From assembly GCA_964471535.1 (NCBI GenBank), contig CAYYHA010000002.1, positions 7,409 to 71,408 on the forward strand: DNA of 64,000 nucleotides. The letters run 5' to 3'. A program made the position numbers and the translations under genes. This document shows positions 8,990 to 17,851 of the stretch, one piece after another. Numbering within the stretch: position 1 is the stretch's first letter; the number at the start of each line of letters is the position of its first letter. The notes under the pieces were generated by a model. That model searched no databases, was not told the DNA's origin, and saw only the letters and a list, made by a program, of their open reading frames with translations. This DNA is from CAYYHA01 sp964471535 (GTDB lineage: Bacteria > Myxococcota > Myxococcia > SLRQ01).

Positions 8990-10936
8990 TCACGCCCCGG
9001 CTCGGGCCAGGCTCCGGGCCTCCGCGGTGGGGATGCGCAGGAAGAAGGTCGTCCCCTGCGGCCCCGTCTCACACTCGATGGACCCGCCCATACCCTCGAT
9101 GATGTCTCGGCAGATGGCGAGACCCAGGCCCGTCCCCTTGCCCACCCCCTTGGTGGTGAAGAAGGGTTCCCACATCCGCTCCTGAACCTCTTCGGGGATC
9201 CCCGAGCCGTGGTCTCGGACCGTGATCAGCACCGACTCGTCCCCCACGGAGCCGCCGACCTCGAGCCGTCCCTTGCCCCCCTGTGCGTCCAGGCCGTTCT
9301 CGAGCAGGTTCATGATCACCTGGGAGAAGCGTCCCGGGCTTCCCCGGAGCATAGGCAGCTGATCTGGGAGCGAGAGTTCCACCTCGGCCAAGGTCTTCTT
9401 GGCGCCTCGGAAGACGGTCACCGCATCGTGGATCGCCTTCAGCGGAGAGAAGTCGGTCTCCTTCTTGTCGTTGCGCGCCATGCCTTTGAGCGCGTCGACG
9501 ATCTCCAGGATGCGGGCGGTGCCGTTCTGGCAGTCCGTTGCGATCTCGGTGAGCTCCTCGATCACCTCCTCGAGGGGCGCGCGGCCCTCCTTCAGGTCCT
9601 CGAGGCAGGCGAAGAGGCTGGAGATGTTGCTCTTGATGAAGGCGAGCGGGTTGTTGATCTCGTGCGCGACCCCGGCCGAGAGCTGTCCGATCGCGGCGAG
9701 CTGCTCTCGGGCGACCGCGGCGCGCTCTGCCTCACGGATGCGTTCCTCGAGCGCCACCTTGTCGGAGACGTCCCGGAAGATGGCCTGCATCTGGCGCCCC
9801 TCCGGCCCCTTCTCGACGTGGATGGTCACCTCGCAGTGCACGAGGCCACCCTCACGGTGCTTCACGGAGATGGGGACGACCGTGGTCCCCCCGTCGCGGA
9901 TCTCCGCCACCACCTCGGACCAGGTCTGCCGGTCTCTCCAGCCGACGAGGCTGTGGACGGAGCATCCGATGAGCTCCTGCTCCGAGCGCCCGAAGATGGC
10001 CAGGTCACCCCGCGCCGAGAGGATGCTCCCATCGGTGCCGATCTCCAGGATCGCATCTGCGAGCTCCTCGACCAGGGTCGATGCCCGCGAGGCCAGGGCC
10101 TCGTGCCGCGCTCGCTGCAGGAGTCCACCGACGACATCGGTGAGGCTGGCGAGCAGTCGCAGCTCGCCGTCGCCCAGGGTCTCGGTCGGCCCCACCACGA
10201 GGAGGGCGCCGCAAATCTCGCCCCCGCTTCGCACGGGCAAGGCCAGGGCCGAGAGGACGTCTCCGTCGGCGACCGTGGTGTCGAGCTCGAGCGGGGAGCG
10301 GGAGAGGTTTCGTACGTGGGTAGGGGCGCCGCTTCGGACGGCGCGCTCGACGCTGGACCGAGGGGACTCCGCGTGGTCGATGGCAAGGCGCTCTGCCAGC
10401 GGGCCCGACGCCAGGGGGACACCCGCCTGCGCGATGGGGATGAGATGCGTTCGGCCGAGGTCCAACTCGTAGAGGATGAGATGGCAGCCCATGAGGGTCC
10501 CGGCCAGGGTGCCCAGCGCCTTCGACGCGGCCAGTCTCGGCGGGTGCGGTGCACTGGTGCTGCCGAGCATCGCGCGCAGCGCACGAATCTCCGCCCGGAG
10601 CCGCTCGGTGCCGCTGCGCTCGAGAAAGACGATGTGTCCCGAGCCGTCGTCGAGGGCGGCCACCATCAGCCGCACCTCACCTGCCGAGCCCAGGCTCAAG
10701 ATCCCCTCGACCGTCTCGCCCGCCTCGCGCTGCCGTTCACACAGTTGGTGTATGGCGCGCATGATGCGGTCGGCCGCAGCACCTTCGAGGATGGTGCGCG
10801 CATAGTGGTTGGCGGCCGTCGTCTCACCCGAGGCGGTGACGCGCACCATGCCCACGGGAAGCTCGTCCGCCAGGGTGGCGAAGGCACGGGACATGGTGGC
10901 CCAAGGGGTGTCGGCTTCTTGACGGGCGCCTCGCAT
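8990..10936 (-). CDS. PAS-GAF-PAS sensor histidine kinase
   Basis: A 648-residue hybrid-free histidine kinase with no transmembrane segment, so it is probably cytoplasmic. Order: PAS-like (about 15-80), GAF (about 125-290), PAS with PAC (about 295-405), then the HisKA H-box GVAHEINNPLAF with the phosphorylated His near 425. A HATPase_c domain follows (N box NLLENGLDAQGG, G1 DHGSGIPEEV, FFTTKGVGKGTGLGL). The ATG at 10936 has AGGAAG nine bases upstream; the ATG at 10894 lacks a site. No response regulator lies next to it, so it is an orphan kinase. It is divergent from pilT across 98 bases. Confidence 0.9.
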   Translation of the reverse strand: MRGARQEADTPWATMSRAFATLADELPVGMVRVTASGETTAANHYARTILEGAAADRIMRAIHQLCERQREAGETVEGILSLGSAGEVRLMVAALDDGSGHIVFLERSGTERLRAEIRALRAMLGSTSAPHPPRLAASKALGTLAGTLMGCHLILYELDLGRTHLIPIAQAGVPLASGPLAERLAIDHAESPRSSVERAVRSGAPTHVRNLSRSPLELDTTVADGDVLSALALPVRSGGEICGALLVVGPTETLGDGELRLLASLTDVVGGLLQRARHEALASRASTLVEELADAILEIGTDGSILSARGDLAIFGRSEQELIGCSVHSLVGWRDRQTWSEVVAEIRDGGTTVVPISVKHREGGLVHCEVTIHVEKGPEGRQMQAIFRDVSDKVALEERIREAERAAVAREQLAAIGQLSAGVAHEINNPLAFIKSNISSLFACLEDLKEGRAPLEEVIEELTEIATDCQNGTARILEIVDALKGMARNDKKETDFSPLKAIHDAVTVFRGAKKTLAEVELSLPDQLPMLRGSPGRFSQVIMNLLENGLDAQGGKGRLEVGGSVGDESVLITVRDHGSGIPEEVQERMWEPFFTTKGVGKGTGLGLAICRDIIEGMGGSIECETGPQGTTFFLRIPTAEARSLARAGA

Positions 10937-11034
10937 GCGCGGGGACTTCCTGCACCGCCCGTGCCACCGGCTCACGGCTTCGCAGCGACGAGGGTGCTTA
11001 AGGCGAGCCAGGGCTGTGCCGATGGGCAACACAG

Positions 11035-12129
11035 ATGAGTGCCACCGAAAGTGCCGCCAGCCAGCTCCTCAAGAAACTCCTCGAAGGGGTGGCCAAACAC
11101 GGGGCCAGCGATCTGCACCTCCGCGTGGGTCAGGTGCCCTATGTGCGCCTCGACGGGAAGCTCGCCGAGACCAAGGCGAAGCCGCTGACCGATGTGATGA
11201 TGGACGAGATCCTTCAGCTCACCTCGGGGATCCGTCCCAGCGAGGACATGAACGGTGAGTTCGAGTTCAGCTTCGACGCACCCGACGTCGCACGCTTTCG
11301 CGGCCACGCCTTCCGGGACAGCAACGGCTGGAGCCTCTCGCTCCGGGCCATTCCCTACGAGATCCCCGATTTCCGGCAGCTCCGTCTCCCCCCGGTGGCC
11401 AAGGTCCTCTCCGAGCCGATCGCGGGGCTGGTGCTGGTCACCGGTCCAACGAACTCGGGGAAGTCGACCACGGTGGCGTCGATGCTACACCACCTGTGTT
11501 CGAGCGAGATCGTCAACCTCGTGACCATCGAAGATCCCGTCGAGTATCGAATCTCTGGCACCCCCTCCTGCGTCTCGCAGCGCGAGGTGGGGCGCCACAC
11601 GGACAGCTGGCACAGCGCGCTGGCGGCGGTGCTCAGAGAGAACCCAGACGTGATCTTCATCGGCGAGATACGGGATCGCGACACCCTGGACGTGGCGATG
11701 CGGGCAGCGGAGACGGGCCACACCGTCTTCACGACCTTCCACACCGCCACGGCGGTGCAGACGGTGCAGCGGATCATCGGAATGTATCCAGCGGAAGAGC
11801 AGGAGACGGCGCGCGCGCGGCTGGCCGATGCACTCCGCGGAGTGCTCTGCCAGCGCCTGCTCCCCCGCAAGGGCACGCGGGGTCGGATCCTCGCCTCCGA
11901 GGTGATGATGGGGACCTTCTCCATCAAGGAGGCCATCCGCGACCCGGCGCGCACCCGTACGATCCCCGCCATTCTCGAGCGCTCCGGCGACCAGCACATG
12001 CGCACGCTCGATCAGTCGCTGGCGGAACTGTGCTCCCAGGGCCTGGTCGAGATGCAGGTGGCCCTCGCGCACGCCGTGAGTCCCAACGACCTCAAGCGCG
12101 GCCTGAGCCTCTCCGGCATGGTGGCGTAA
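11035..12129 (+). CDS. pilT: PilT-like twitching-motility ATPase
   Basis: A hexameric secretion-type ATPase that powers type IV pilus retraction, 364 residues, the usual PilT length. The N-terminal PAS-like domain contains SDLHLRVGQVPYVRLDGKL. Walker A GPTNSGKSTT is at 137-146, the Asp box at TIEDPVEYR, Walker B VIFIGEIRD near 206 and the His box TGHTVFTTFHTATAVQTVQR. PilU-type paralogues look similar, so PilU is an alternative. No other pilus genes are in the window. An isolated retraction ATPase beside a flagellar locus suggests the organism may both swim and twitch. Confidence 0.88.
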   Translation: MSATESAASQLLKKLLEGVAKHGASDLHLRVGQVPYVRLDGKLAETKAKPLTDVMMDEILQLTSGIRPSEDMNGEFEFSFDAPDVARFRGHAFRDSNGWSLSLRAIPYEIPDFRQLRLPPVAKVLSEPIAGLVLVTGPTNSGKSTTVASMLHHLCSSEIVNLVTIEDPVEYRISGTPSCVSQREVGRHTDSWHSALAAVLRENPDVIFIGEIRDRDTLDVAMRAAETGHTVFTTFHTATAVQTVQRIIGMYPAEEQETARARLADALRGVLCQRLLPRKGTRGRILASEVMMGTFSIKEAIRDPARTRTIPAILERSGDQHMRTLDQSLAELCSQGLVEMQVALAHAVSPNDLKRGLSLSGMVA

Positions 12130-12493
12130 CGGGACCCAAGGTGTCGCAAGGTCTGCGGCCCCACGCGCGCAGGTCGGGCCCGCTGGGCGACGAGCGAAGT
12201 GCAGCGCCTGCACGGCGGCCCCACGCCCCGCCCGGCCGGTGGCGCTGCAGGGTGGCGCGGTGCTCGAGTACGGCTTGCCACCGTTCGGCCTCTCGTCCAA
12301 CGGCGCCTTGGTGCGGGTCCCGTGCGACCCGGGATCCCCCGCTGACCCTGGATCGGTGTTCAGGCCCCGGCGCACAGCGTCCAAAACTCGACGCTCTCCT
12401 GGCCCTCGGAGGCGTCGGGATCTTGGCGCGGTGGCTGCATCACCCGGCGCGCACGAAGCGAATCGACGGCACCACACGCGAGGGACGAGCAGC
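12130..12493. other. 364-base non-coding space before the sigma-54 activator
   Basis: I find no supported gene here. The frame of the activator is open back to 12239, but that part has no recognisable sequence and the real N-terminus is at 12494. The only signal seen is the sigma-54-like element at 12424-12439. Confidence 0.5.
12424..12439 (+). promoter_or_regulatory. candidate sigma-54 (-24/-12) promoter
   Basis: TGGCGCGGTGGCTGCA keeps the invariant GG and GC with exactly ten bases between them and matches the consensus TGGCACG-N4-TTGCA except at two places. Transcription would start near 12450, about 44 bases before the activator ATG. It suggests that a sigma-54 activator gene is itself read by sigma-54 RNA polymerase. 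Confidence 0.4.
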
Positions 12494-13672
12494 ATGAACA
12501 GCCAGGCGCGACAGATCCACGAGACGGATTCTTCGAAGGTGATCCACGGCATCGGCTCTCCTCTGATCTCGATCCTGAAGAACGCCGAGCGCATCGCTGG
12601 CAGCGAGGCGACGGTGCTGCTCACGGGCGAGACCGGTACGGGTAAGGAAGTCTTCGCCCGTCACATCCACGCGCACAGCCGGCGGGCCGGCGGCCCCTTC
12701 GTCCCCGTCAACTGCGGCGCCATTCCCGAGAACCTTCTCGAGTCGGAACTCTTCGGCCACGTGAAGGGGGCGTTCACGGGGGCCGATCGGGCGCGGAAGG
12801 GCCGCATCGAGCTCGCCAGAGGAGGGACGCTCTTCCTCGACGAGGTGGGTGAGATGCCGCTCTCGCTGCAGGTGAAGCTGCTCCGAGTCCTGCAGGAGCG
12901 GGTCTTCGACCCCGTCGGATCCAACGAGTCGATTGCAGCCGACTTCCGGCTCATCGCAGCGACCAACCGGGACCTGCTCGCGGAGGTGGAGGCGGGTCGC
13001 TTCCGGCGAGACCTCTACTATCGTCTCTTCGTCTGCCCGATCGAGCTTCCCTCCCTGTGCGAGCGGCCCATGGACGTGGTGCCGCTCTTCCGGCACTTCT
13101 GGGCGAAGCTCGGGGAGAAGAGGCCGGTGGAACAGGGCGTGCTCGCACGCCTCGAGTCTTACGCCTGGCCAGGGAACGTGCGCGAGCTGGAGAACCTCTG
13201 CCAGCGCCTCTCCGTGTGCGCGCCTGGCGAGGCGGTTCGGGTCGAGGATCTGCCAGCGCCCTATAGCGAGGTCGAGCCGAGCTCCGTCGTCACCCTCTTT
13301 GCGGGCGAGGCCGAATGCGCGGACGGGCGAACGATGGAGCACGAAGCGGAGGCCCTGCGCGAGCTGACGCCGCCGGTGGACGCGCGCTGCCTGCACGTCT
13401 TCGACGACGCGGTGGACGAGGAGGAGAACACCGACGTCGATCCCCTGCTCGTCGGGGTGGAGGAGTTCCCGAGCGACCTGCCCGCCTTCCTCCGGGATCT
13501 CGAGTACCGCTTCATCGACGCGGCGCTGGCGAAGCACGGTGGCAACAAGAATGCAGCCGCCAAGGCGCTCGGCCTGCGCCGCACGACCCTGGTGGAGAAG
13601 CTGAAGCGGAGGGCGCAGCACGCTGCCCGGAGCGAAGGAACGGGGGATTCAGCAGCGGCGCCAAGCGCTTGA
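12494..13672 (+). CDS. sigma-54-dependent activator without a receiver domain (AAA+ and Fis HTH), likely flagellar regulator
   Basis: A 392-residue enhancer-binding protein. The AAA+ domain starts almost at the N-terminus: Walker A GETGTGKE at 45-52, the sigma-54 contact loop GAFTGA at about 92-97, Walker B GGTLFLDEVGEMP, and the R finger region RRDLYYRL. An acidic linker follows the AAA+ domain, and a Fis-type helix-turn-helix (GGNKNAAAKALGLRRTTLVE) lies near the C-terminus. No receiver or GAF domain precedes the AAA+ part, as in PspF. The ATG has GAGGG upstream. The stop overlaps a possible TTG start of the next gene. Position at the head of the flagellar locus and a sigma-54 promoter before fliL suggest an FlrC/FleQ-like role (inferred). 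Confidence 0.88.
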   Translation: MNSQARQIHETDSSKVIHGIGSPLISILKNAERIAGSEATVLLTGETGTGKEVFARHIHAHSRRAGGPFVPVNCGAIPENLLESELFGHVKGAFTGADRARKGRIELARGGTLFLDEVGEMPLSLQVKLLRVLQERVFDPVGSNESIAADFRLIAATNRDLLAEVEAGRFRRDLYYRLFVCPIELPSLCERPMDVVPLFRHFWAKLGEKRPVEQGVLARLESYAWPGNVRELENLCQRLSVCAPGEAVRVEDLPAPYSEVEPSSVVTLFAGEAECADGRTMEHEAEALRELTPPVDARCLHVFDDAVDEEENTDVDPLLVGVEEFPSDLPAFLRDLEYRFIDAALAKHGGNKNAAAKALGLRRTTLVEKLKRRAQHAARSEGTGDSAAAPSA

Positions 13673-13710
13673 CGGGGATACCGGCACGTCCGCTGCACTC
13701 CACCGCGGGC

Positions 13711-15165
13711 GTGCGAGCTGGGAAACGAGGTATCCGGGTCGGCGCGCTGCTGCTCTTCATCGCCTTGGCGGAGCCGGCAGGCGCCTCCGATTTGCGGACC
13801 GTGCTCGGTGCCGCCGAGGCGGTGCAGCACATCCAGCTCCCCGGGGTCCAGCGCGTTCGCGTGAGGGTCTACGGCCTGCAGCAGCGGGTCGAGATCCAGG
13901 TGGTGCAGGGGCGGAAGGGGATCGGGACGGTCGTTGCAGAGCAGGTGGGCGGCGCGTCGCTCTGCCGCCTGGCCCAGGCTCTTGGTGCGACGGTGGAGCT
14001 GCGCTGCCAGAGCCCGCGCCTGCAGGCAGTGGTGCGGCGTACGAAGGCAGGACTGGGTGTGGACATTCTCGAGCTTCGTGGCCTGCCGTGGTCGAGTCTC
14101 CTCGACGGGGTGCCCCCGGTGGGCTACCACCCCCGCGATCTGGGCTACCGGGGCCTGTGCCCCGGGAAGGAGGAGGCGACGCGGGGCGAGTGTGCCTTCC
14201 GTGAGGGGAAGTACGAGCTCGCCGAGCGCGCGTTCCGAGACGCCATCGGCACGCCGACCTCCGGCCTCGCACGTATGCGCCTCGGCGATCTCGCGTGGTT
14301 GCGCGGCGACATCTCGGAGGCGGCGATGCACTGGAGCGCGGTTCGCGCCGTCGGGATGGTTCGGCGTCTGACCGACATGCGCCTGTCCGAACTCCGGGGG
14401 GATGTGGTGGAGGAGGGGCCGCGCTTCGAGCGCCTCTATGATGTGAAGGCTCTGACCGATCCTGTCCGAGCCGAGGTGGAGCTGCGTGCCGCCCGGGTCC
14501 GCGCCTTTCACGGCCGTCCGATCGCGGCGGTGCGCGGGCTTCTGGATTCGCTGAACGATGTGCCGGTGCCACGTGCCTGTCGTCTCGCGCCCTCGACCTG
14601 CAAGTCGATTGCGCTCGCCGCGCTGCGTGCCGCCCACGAGGAGGACGAGATCCAGGACGTGCTCCTCTTCTATCTCGCTCTTCCCGATCGCTTCGAGGCG
14701 CCCCTGGCCGTCGAACTCGCGGACGCGGCGGCCGACCGGGCCCTGGCCATCGGTGCGACGGGTTTCGCTGCCAATCTCCTGGCCGCCGTTTCGAGCCAGG
14801 TTCGGCCCGAGGACCTGAGTGACCACCTGCTGCGGACGGCCGCGCTCTATCGACAGGCGGGAGACGACGTGCGTGCCGATGTCGTGATCCGCTATGCGCG
14901 GGAGCGGCTTCCACCGCGCCTGCTCTCGGCTCCAGCCTGGCGCAGCGTCATCGCGCCGACGCCCAAGAAGCGCGCGGCCCGCCCGAAGCGGACACCTGCC
15001 AAGGGTCCGAAAATCGACGTGGATGCGGCGAAGACCGCTACGGCTATCGCCGACGCGCTCCTCGTACAGGCTCGGGCACGAAGGCTGCAGTCCAAGCAGA
15101 CGAAGGCGATGCACGACGTGAATCTGACACCCCGAGACGGCGACGACGGAGCCAAGGCACCATGA
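13711..15165 (+). CDS. exported repeat-type protein of unknown function at the head of the flagellar operon
   Basis: A product of about 484 residues. A GTG at 13711 gives a clean signal peptide (basic start, then ALLLFIALAEPAGAS). A TTG at 13669 overlapping the activator's stop is the alternative. Residues about 20-125 form a beta-rich region (RVRVRVYGLQQRVEIQVVQG) that resembles an AMIN-like domain. From about 150 the sequence is alpha-helical with TPR/Sel1-like spacing (GECAFREGKYELAERAFRDA). The C-terminus is basic and Lys/Pro-rich. Its stop overlaps the flgB ATG (ATGA), so it is co-translated with the flagellar genes. I do not recognise a named flagellar protein. A periplasmic scaffold role is a guess. 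Confidence 0.7.
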   Translation: MRAGKRGIRVGALLLFIALAEPAGASDLRTVLGAAEAVQHIQLPGVQRVRVRVYGLQQRVEIQVVQGRKGIGTVVAEQVGGASLCRLAQALGATVELRCQSPRLQAVVRRTKAGLGVDILELRGLPWSSLLDGVPPVGYHPRDLGYRGLCPGKEEATRGECAFREGKYELAERAFRDAIGTPTSGLARMRLGDLAWLRGDISEAAMHWSAVRAVGMVRRLTDMRLSELRGDVVEEGPRFERLYDVKALTDPVRAEVELRAARVRAFHGRPIAAVRGLLDSLNDVPVPRACRLAPSTCKSIALAALRAAHEEDEIQDVLLFYLALPDRFEAPLAVELADAAADRALAIGATGFAANLLAAVSSQVRPEDLSDHLLRTAALYRQAGDDVRADVVIRYARERLPPRLLSAPAWRSVIAPTPKKRAARPKRTPAKGPKIDVDAAKTATAIADALLVQARARRLQSKQTKAMHDVNLTPRDGDDGAKAP

Positions 15166-15548
15166 AGCTCTTCGGTCACACCCTGCGCGTCCTCGAGATC
15201 GGCCTGGACAGCCGACTCCGCCGGCACGAGATCCTCTCCGGCAACGTCGCCAACGCGGATACCCCGGGTTACCGGGGCCGCGATCTCGACGTCCGCCGGG
15301 CCACGATTCGCCGAGTCATCGACGAAGCTGCCACCGCCTCGGGCGAGACCGGAGTTCGTGTGCCTGGCACCCCCGAGGACGACGTCTACGAGGTCGACGC
15401 ACCCGCCGGCCTCGACGGGAACACGGTCGACATCGACCGAACGATGGCGGGGCTGGCGCAAAACGGTCTCGAATACTCCGCGCTCGCCAAGAGCATTCGC
15501 AAGAAGCTGGCGCTTCTGCGTTACGTGGTCACGGATGGGCAAGGGTGA
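15162..15548 (+). CDS. flgB: flagellar proximal rod protein FlgB
   Basis: A 128-residue rod subunit exported through the flagellar secretion system and assembled on the MS ring. The N-terminal helix contains the rod/hook family signature, NVANADTPGYRGRDL near residues 28-42. The C-terminal helix (NTVDIDRTMAGLAQNGLEYS) is typical of FlgB. No Sec signal is present, as expected. The ATG overlaps the stop of the preceding gene by four bases, and its own stop overlaps flgC by one base. Confidence 0.95.
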   Translation: MKLFGHTLRVLEIGLDSRLRRHEILSGNVANADTPGYRGRDLDVRRATIRRVIDEAATASGETGVRVPGTPEDDVYEVDAPAGLDGNTVDIDRTMAGLAQNGLEYSALAKSIRKKLALLRYVVTDGQG

Positions 15549-15946
15549 TGGCGGGCTTCTTTTCATCGCTCAAGATCAGTGCCTCCGGTCTCATCGCCCA
15601 GCGAGCCCGGGTGGAGGCAGCAAGCTCCAATCTCGCCAACGCCGAGACCACACGGGGGCCGGATGGAAGAGCGTACCGGCGCATCGATCCCGTCTTCGAG
15701 AGTATCGAGGAAGGCGAGGGGTCGGCGGTGCGTGTGGCCGCGATGCACCGGAGCGATCGGGTGCGACGCATCTTCAACCCCGACCACCCCGATGCGGATG
15801 CGGAGGGGTTCGTCGAGCTGCCCGACGTCAATCCGATTCACGAGATCGTCAACCTGATGAGCGCGCGCCGATCCTACGAGGCGAATGCGACCGCATTCGA
15901 CACATTGAAAGCCATGGCAGCGCGCGCCATCGAGATCCTGGGGTGA
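15548..15946 (+). CDS. flgC: flagellar proximal rod protein FlgC
   Basis: A 132-residue rod subunit. The N-terminus has SLKISASGLIAQRARVEAAS and SNLANAETTRGPDG, the rod-protein signature. The C-terminus has the family end pattern VNPIHEIVNLMSARRSYEAN. The ATG at 15548 shares its A with the flgB stop codon (TGATG); a GTG three bases earlier is possible but less likely. It works together with FlgB, FlgF and FliE in the rod. Confidence 0.95.
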   Translation: MAGFFSSLKISASGLIAQRARVEAASSNLANAETTRGPDGRAYRRIDPVFESIEEGEGSAVRVAAMHRSDRVRRIFNPDHPDADAEGFVELPDVNPIHEIVNLMSARRSYEANATAFDTLKAMAARAIEILG

Positions 15947-15950
15947 TGCC

Positions 15951-16256
15951 ATGACCGCGTTCAAACCGGTGGGCAAGGAGGTCTCTCGCTACCTCGTGGA
16001 TCGGGCTGAGCCCCGCGGTGCAGGCGGAGCGGAGAGCCGAGAGGGCTTTTCGAGCGCGGTGGACGAGGCGCTCGAAGCCCTCGACCAGACGATGGTGCAG
16101 GCGGACCACCAGGCGGCACGGCTCGCGGTGGGAGAGGGAAACCTGCATGAGACCGCCATCGCCATCGAGAAGGCGGACGTGGCCATGCGACTGGCCGTGC
16201 GCATCCGAAACAAGATTGTGGATGCCTACCAAGAGATCATGAGGATGCCGGTGTGA
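15951..16256 (+). CDS. fliE: flagellar hook-basal body protein FliE
   Basis: A 101-residue protein that joins the MS ring to the rod. The C-terminal two thirds match FliE: a helix around DQTMVQADHQAARLAVGEG, then NLHETAIAIEKADVAMRLAV and the ending RNKIVDAYQEIMRMPV. The stop TGA overlaps the fliF ATG by one base. The flgB-flgC-fliE-fliF-fliG-fliH-fliI order is the common ancestral one. Confidence 0.95.
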   Translation: MTAFKPVGKEVSRYLVDRAEPRGAGGAESREGFSSAVDEALEALDQTMVQADHQAARLAVGEGNLHETAIAIEKADVAMRLAVRIRNKIVDAYQEIMRMPV

Positions 16257-17851
16257 TGGAGGCGGTCTCGCAACGGCTGAAGGCTGTCGCCGAGCGGTGG
16301 GCCGAGCTGAAGCCTCCGGTGCGGCGCGCTCTGGCGCTTGGCCTAGCCGCGACGGTGATCGCCGTTGTGGCCGGACTGCTCTTTGCCTCGCGTACCGAGC
16401 GCTACGAGTATGCGTTCACCGGGCTCGACAAAGCCGACGCGGAGGAGGCGGTTTCGATCCTCCGATCGGCCGGAATCCACTACCGCGTCGAGGCCGGGGG
16501 CGAGGCGCTCGCCGTCGAAGCCTCCCGCGTCTACGATGCTCGTCTCGCACTCGCTGCCGCGGGCATTCCAAGGAAGTCCGGAACCGGCTTCGAGCTCTTT
16601 GACAAGGCCGACCTCTCCCAGTCCGAGTTCACCCAGCAGGTCAACCTGCGGCGAGCGATCGAGGGAGAGCTCGCGCGCACCATCGGAAGTCTGGATGCGG
16701 TCCGCGAGGCACGTGTCCACCTCACCTTCCCGCGGCGGGGCCTCTTCCAGGAGGACGACGACGAGGCCAGCGCGTCGGTGGTCGTGCGTCTCTTCCCCGG
16801 TTCCACTTTGAGCCGCCGCCAGCTCGCGGGGATCCGCCATCTCGTGGCATCTGCGGTTCCTGGCCTCAAGACGGAGAGCGTCACGGTGGTCGATGCGAGC
16901 GGCCGGGTGCTCGCCGGTGACGAGGCGGGTGAGACGGGCGATCTGGTGAAGTGGCAGCGCCGCCTCGAGCAGCGGATCGAGGAGCGCATCGTCTCGCTCC
17001 TCGAGCCGGTGGTGGGCGAGGGGGCAGTGGTCGCACGCGTCACCGCCGAGGTCGATGCCAGCCAGGTGCAGACCACCGAGCAGCTCTTCGATCCCGAGAA
17101 GGTCGCGGTGAAGAGCGAGCGGGTGACGACGCGAAGCGAGACCGGGGCGACCTCGAACGCCAAGGCGATCGGCATCCCCGGAGCGACCTCCAACGATCCC
17201 GCGCGCTCGCCCGGTGGAGGGGCGACGCGCAGTGGCGCTCGTCAAACGAAGTCCGAGCAAGAGGACGAGACCCGAAACTACGAGGTCTCGAACACGGTGC
17301 GACGGATCGTCCGGCGGGAGCCGAAGCTCGAGCGTCTGACGGTGGCGGTGCTCGTCGATGGTGTGGACGGAAAGCCGCGGAGCGAAGCGGAGGTGGCGCG
17401 GATCACCGAGCTGGTGAAGCGAGCCGCCGGCTTCGACGCCTCCAGGGGAGATGAGATCGAGGTCACGTCGATGCCCTTTGCCGCCCGCCGCGGGGAGGGG
17501 GACGCGGCGGAGGCGCCGGCGACGCCCCCGTGGCTCTGGTACGCCGCAGCGGGCGGCGGGCTCCTCCTTGCCGTGCTCCTAGGCCTCTTCGTCCTGCGCC
17601 GGCGGAGGCAGGAGGAGGAGCCGGCGCTCACCCCCGGCCGCAGCGTCGCGGAGATCGAGGCCCGCTTCCGCACTGTCGAAGCCGCCGAGAGCCCGCCGGC
17701 GGAGGAAGCGGAGGCGCTCCCCGATCCCATGGAAAGCGCCCTCGAGCGGGCACGCGAACTCACGGCGGCAGATCCCCTTCGCGCCGCCCGGCTCCTGCGC
17801 GCCTGGATCAAGAACGACCGCGAGGAACGCACGGAGATGAGCCATGCCTGA
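16256..17851 (+). CDS. fliF: flagellar MS-ring protein FliF
   Basis: A 531-residue inner-membrane protein forming the MS ring that houses the export gate. One transmembrane helix lies near 26-45 and a second near 424-446 (WLWYAAAGGGLLLAVLLGLF). Between them are the ring-building motifs, including YEYAFTGLDKADAEEAVSIL, GTGFELFDKADLSQSEFTQQ and the YEVSNTVRRIVRREP pattern. The cytoplasmic tail (AADPLRAARLLRAWIKNDRE) is the FliG-binding segment. The ATG at 16256 overlaps the fliE stop; its 3' end overlaps fliG by eight bases, implying coupled translation of the two interacting proteins. Confidence 0.96.
   Translation: MEAVSQRLKAVAERWAELKPPVRRALALGLAATVIAVVAGLLFASRTERYEYAFTGLDKADAEEAVSILRSAGIHYRVEAGGEALAVEASRVYDARLALAAAGIPRKSGTGFELFDKADLSQSEFTQQVNLRRAIEGELARTIGSLDAVREARVHLTFPRRGLFQEDDDEASASVVVRLFPGSTLSRRQLAGIRHLVASAVPGLKTESVTVVDASGRVLAGDEAGETGDLVKWQRRLEQRIEERIVSLLEPVVGEGAVVARVTAEVDASQVQTTEQLFDPEKVAVKSERVTTRSETGATSNAKAIGIPGATSNDPARSPGGGATRSGARQTKSEQEDETRNYEVSNTVRRIVRREPKLERLTVAVLVDGVDGKPRSEAEVARITELVKRAAGFDASRGDEIEVTSMPFAARRGEGDAAEAPATPPWLWYAAAGGGLLLAVLLGLFVLRRRRQEEEPALTPGRSVAEIEARFRTVEAAESPPAEEAEALPDPMESALERARELTAADPLRAARLLRAWIKNDREERTEMSHA

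Noticed and set aside
9209..11038. 609-codon plus-strand frame opposite the histidine kinase
   Set aside because: The kinase on the minus strand has clear H, N and G boxes; the plus frame has none.
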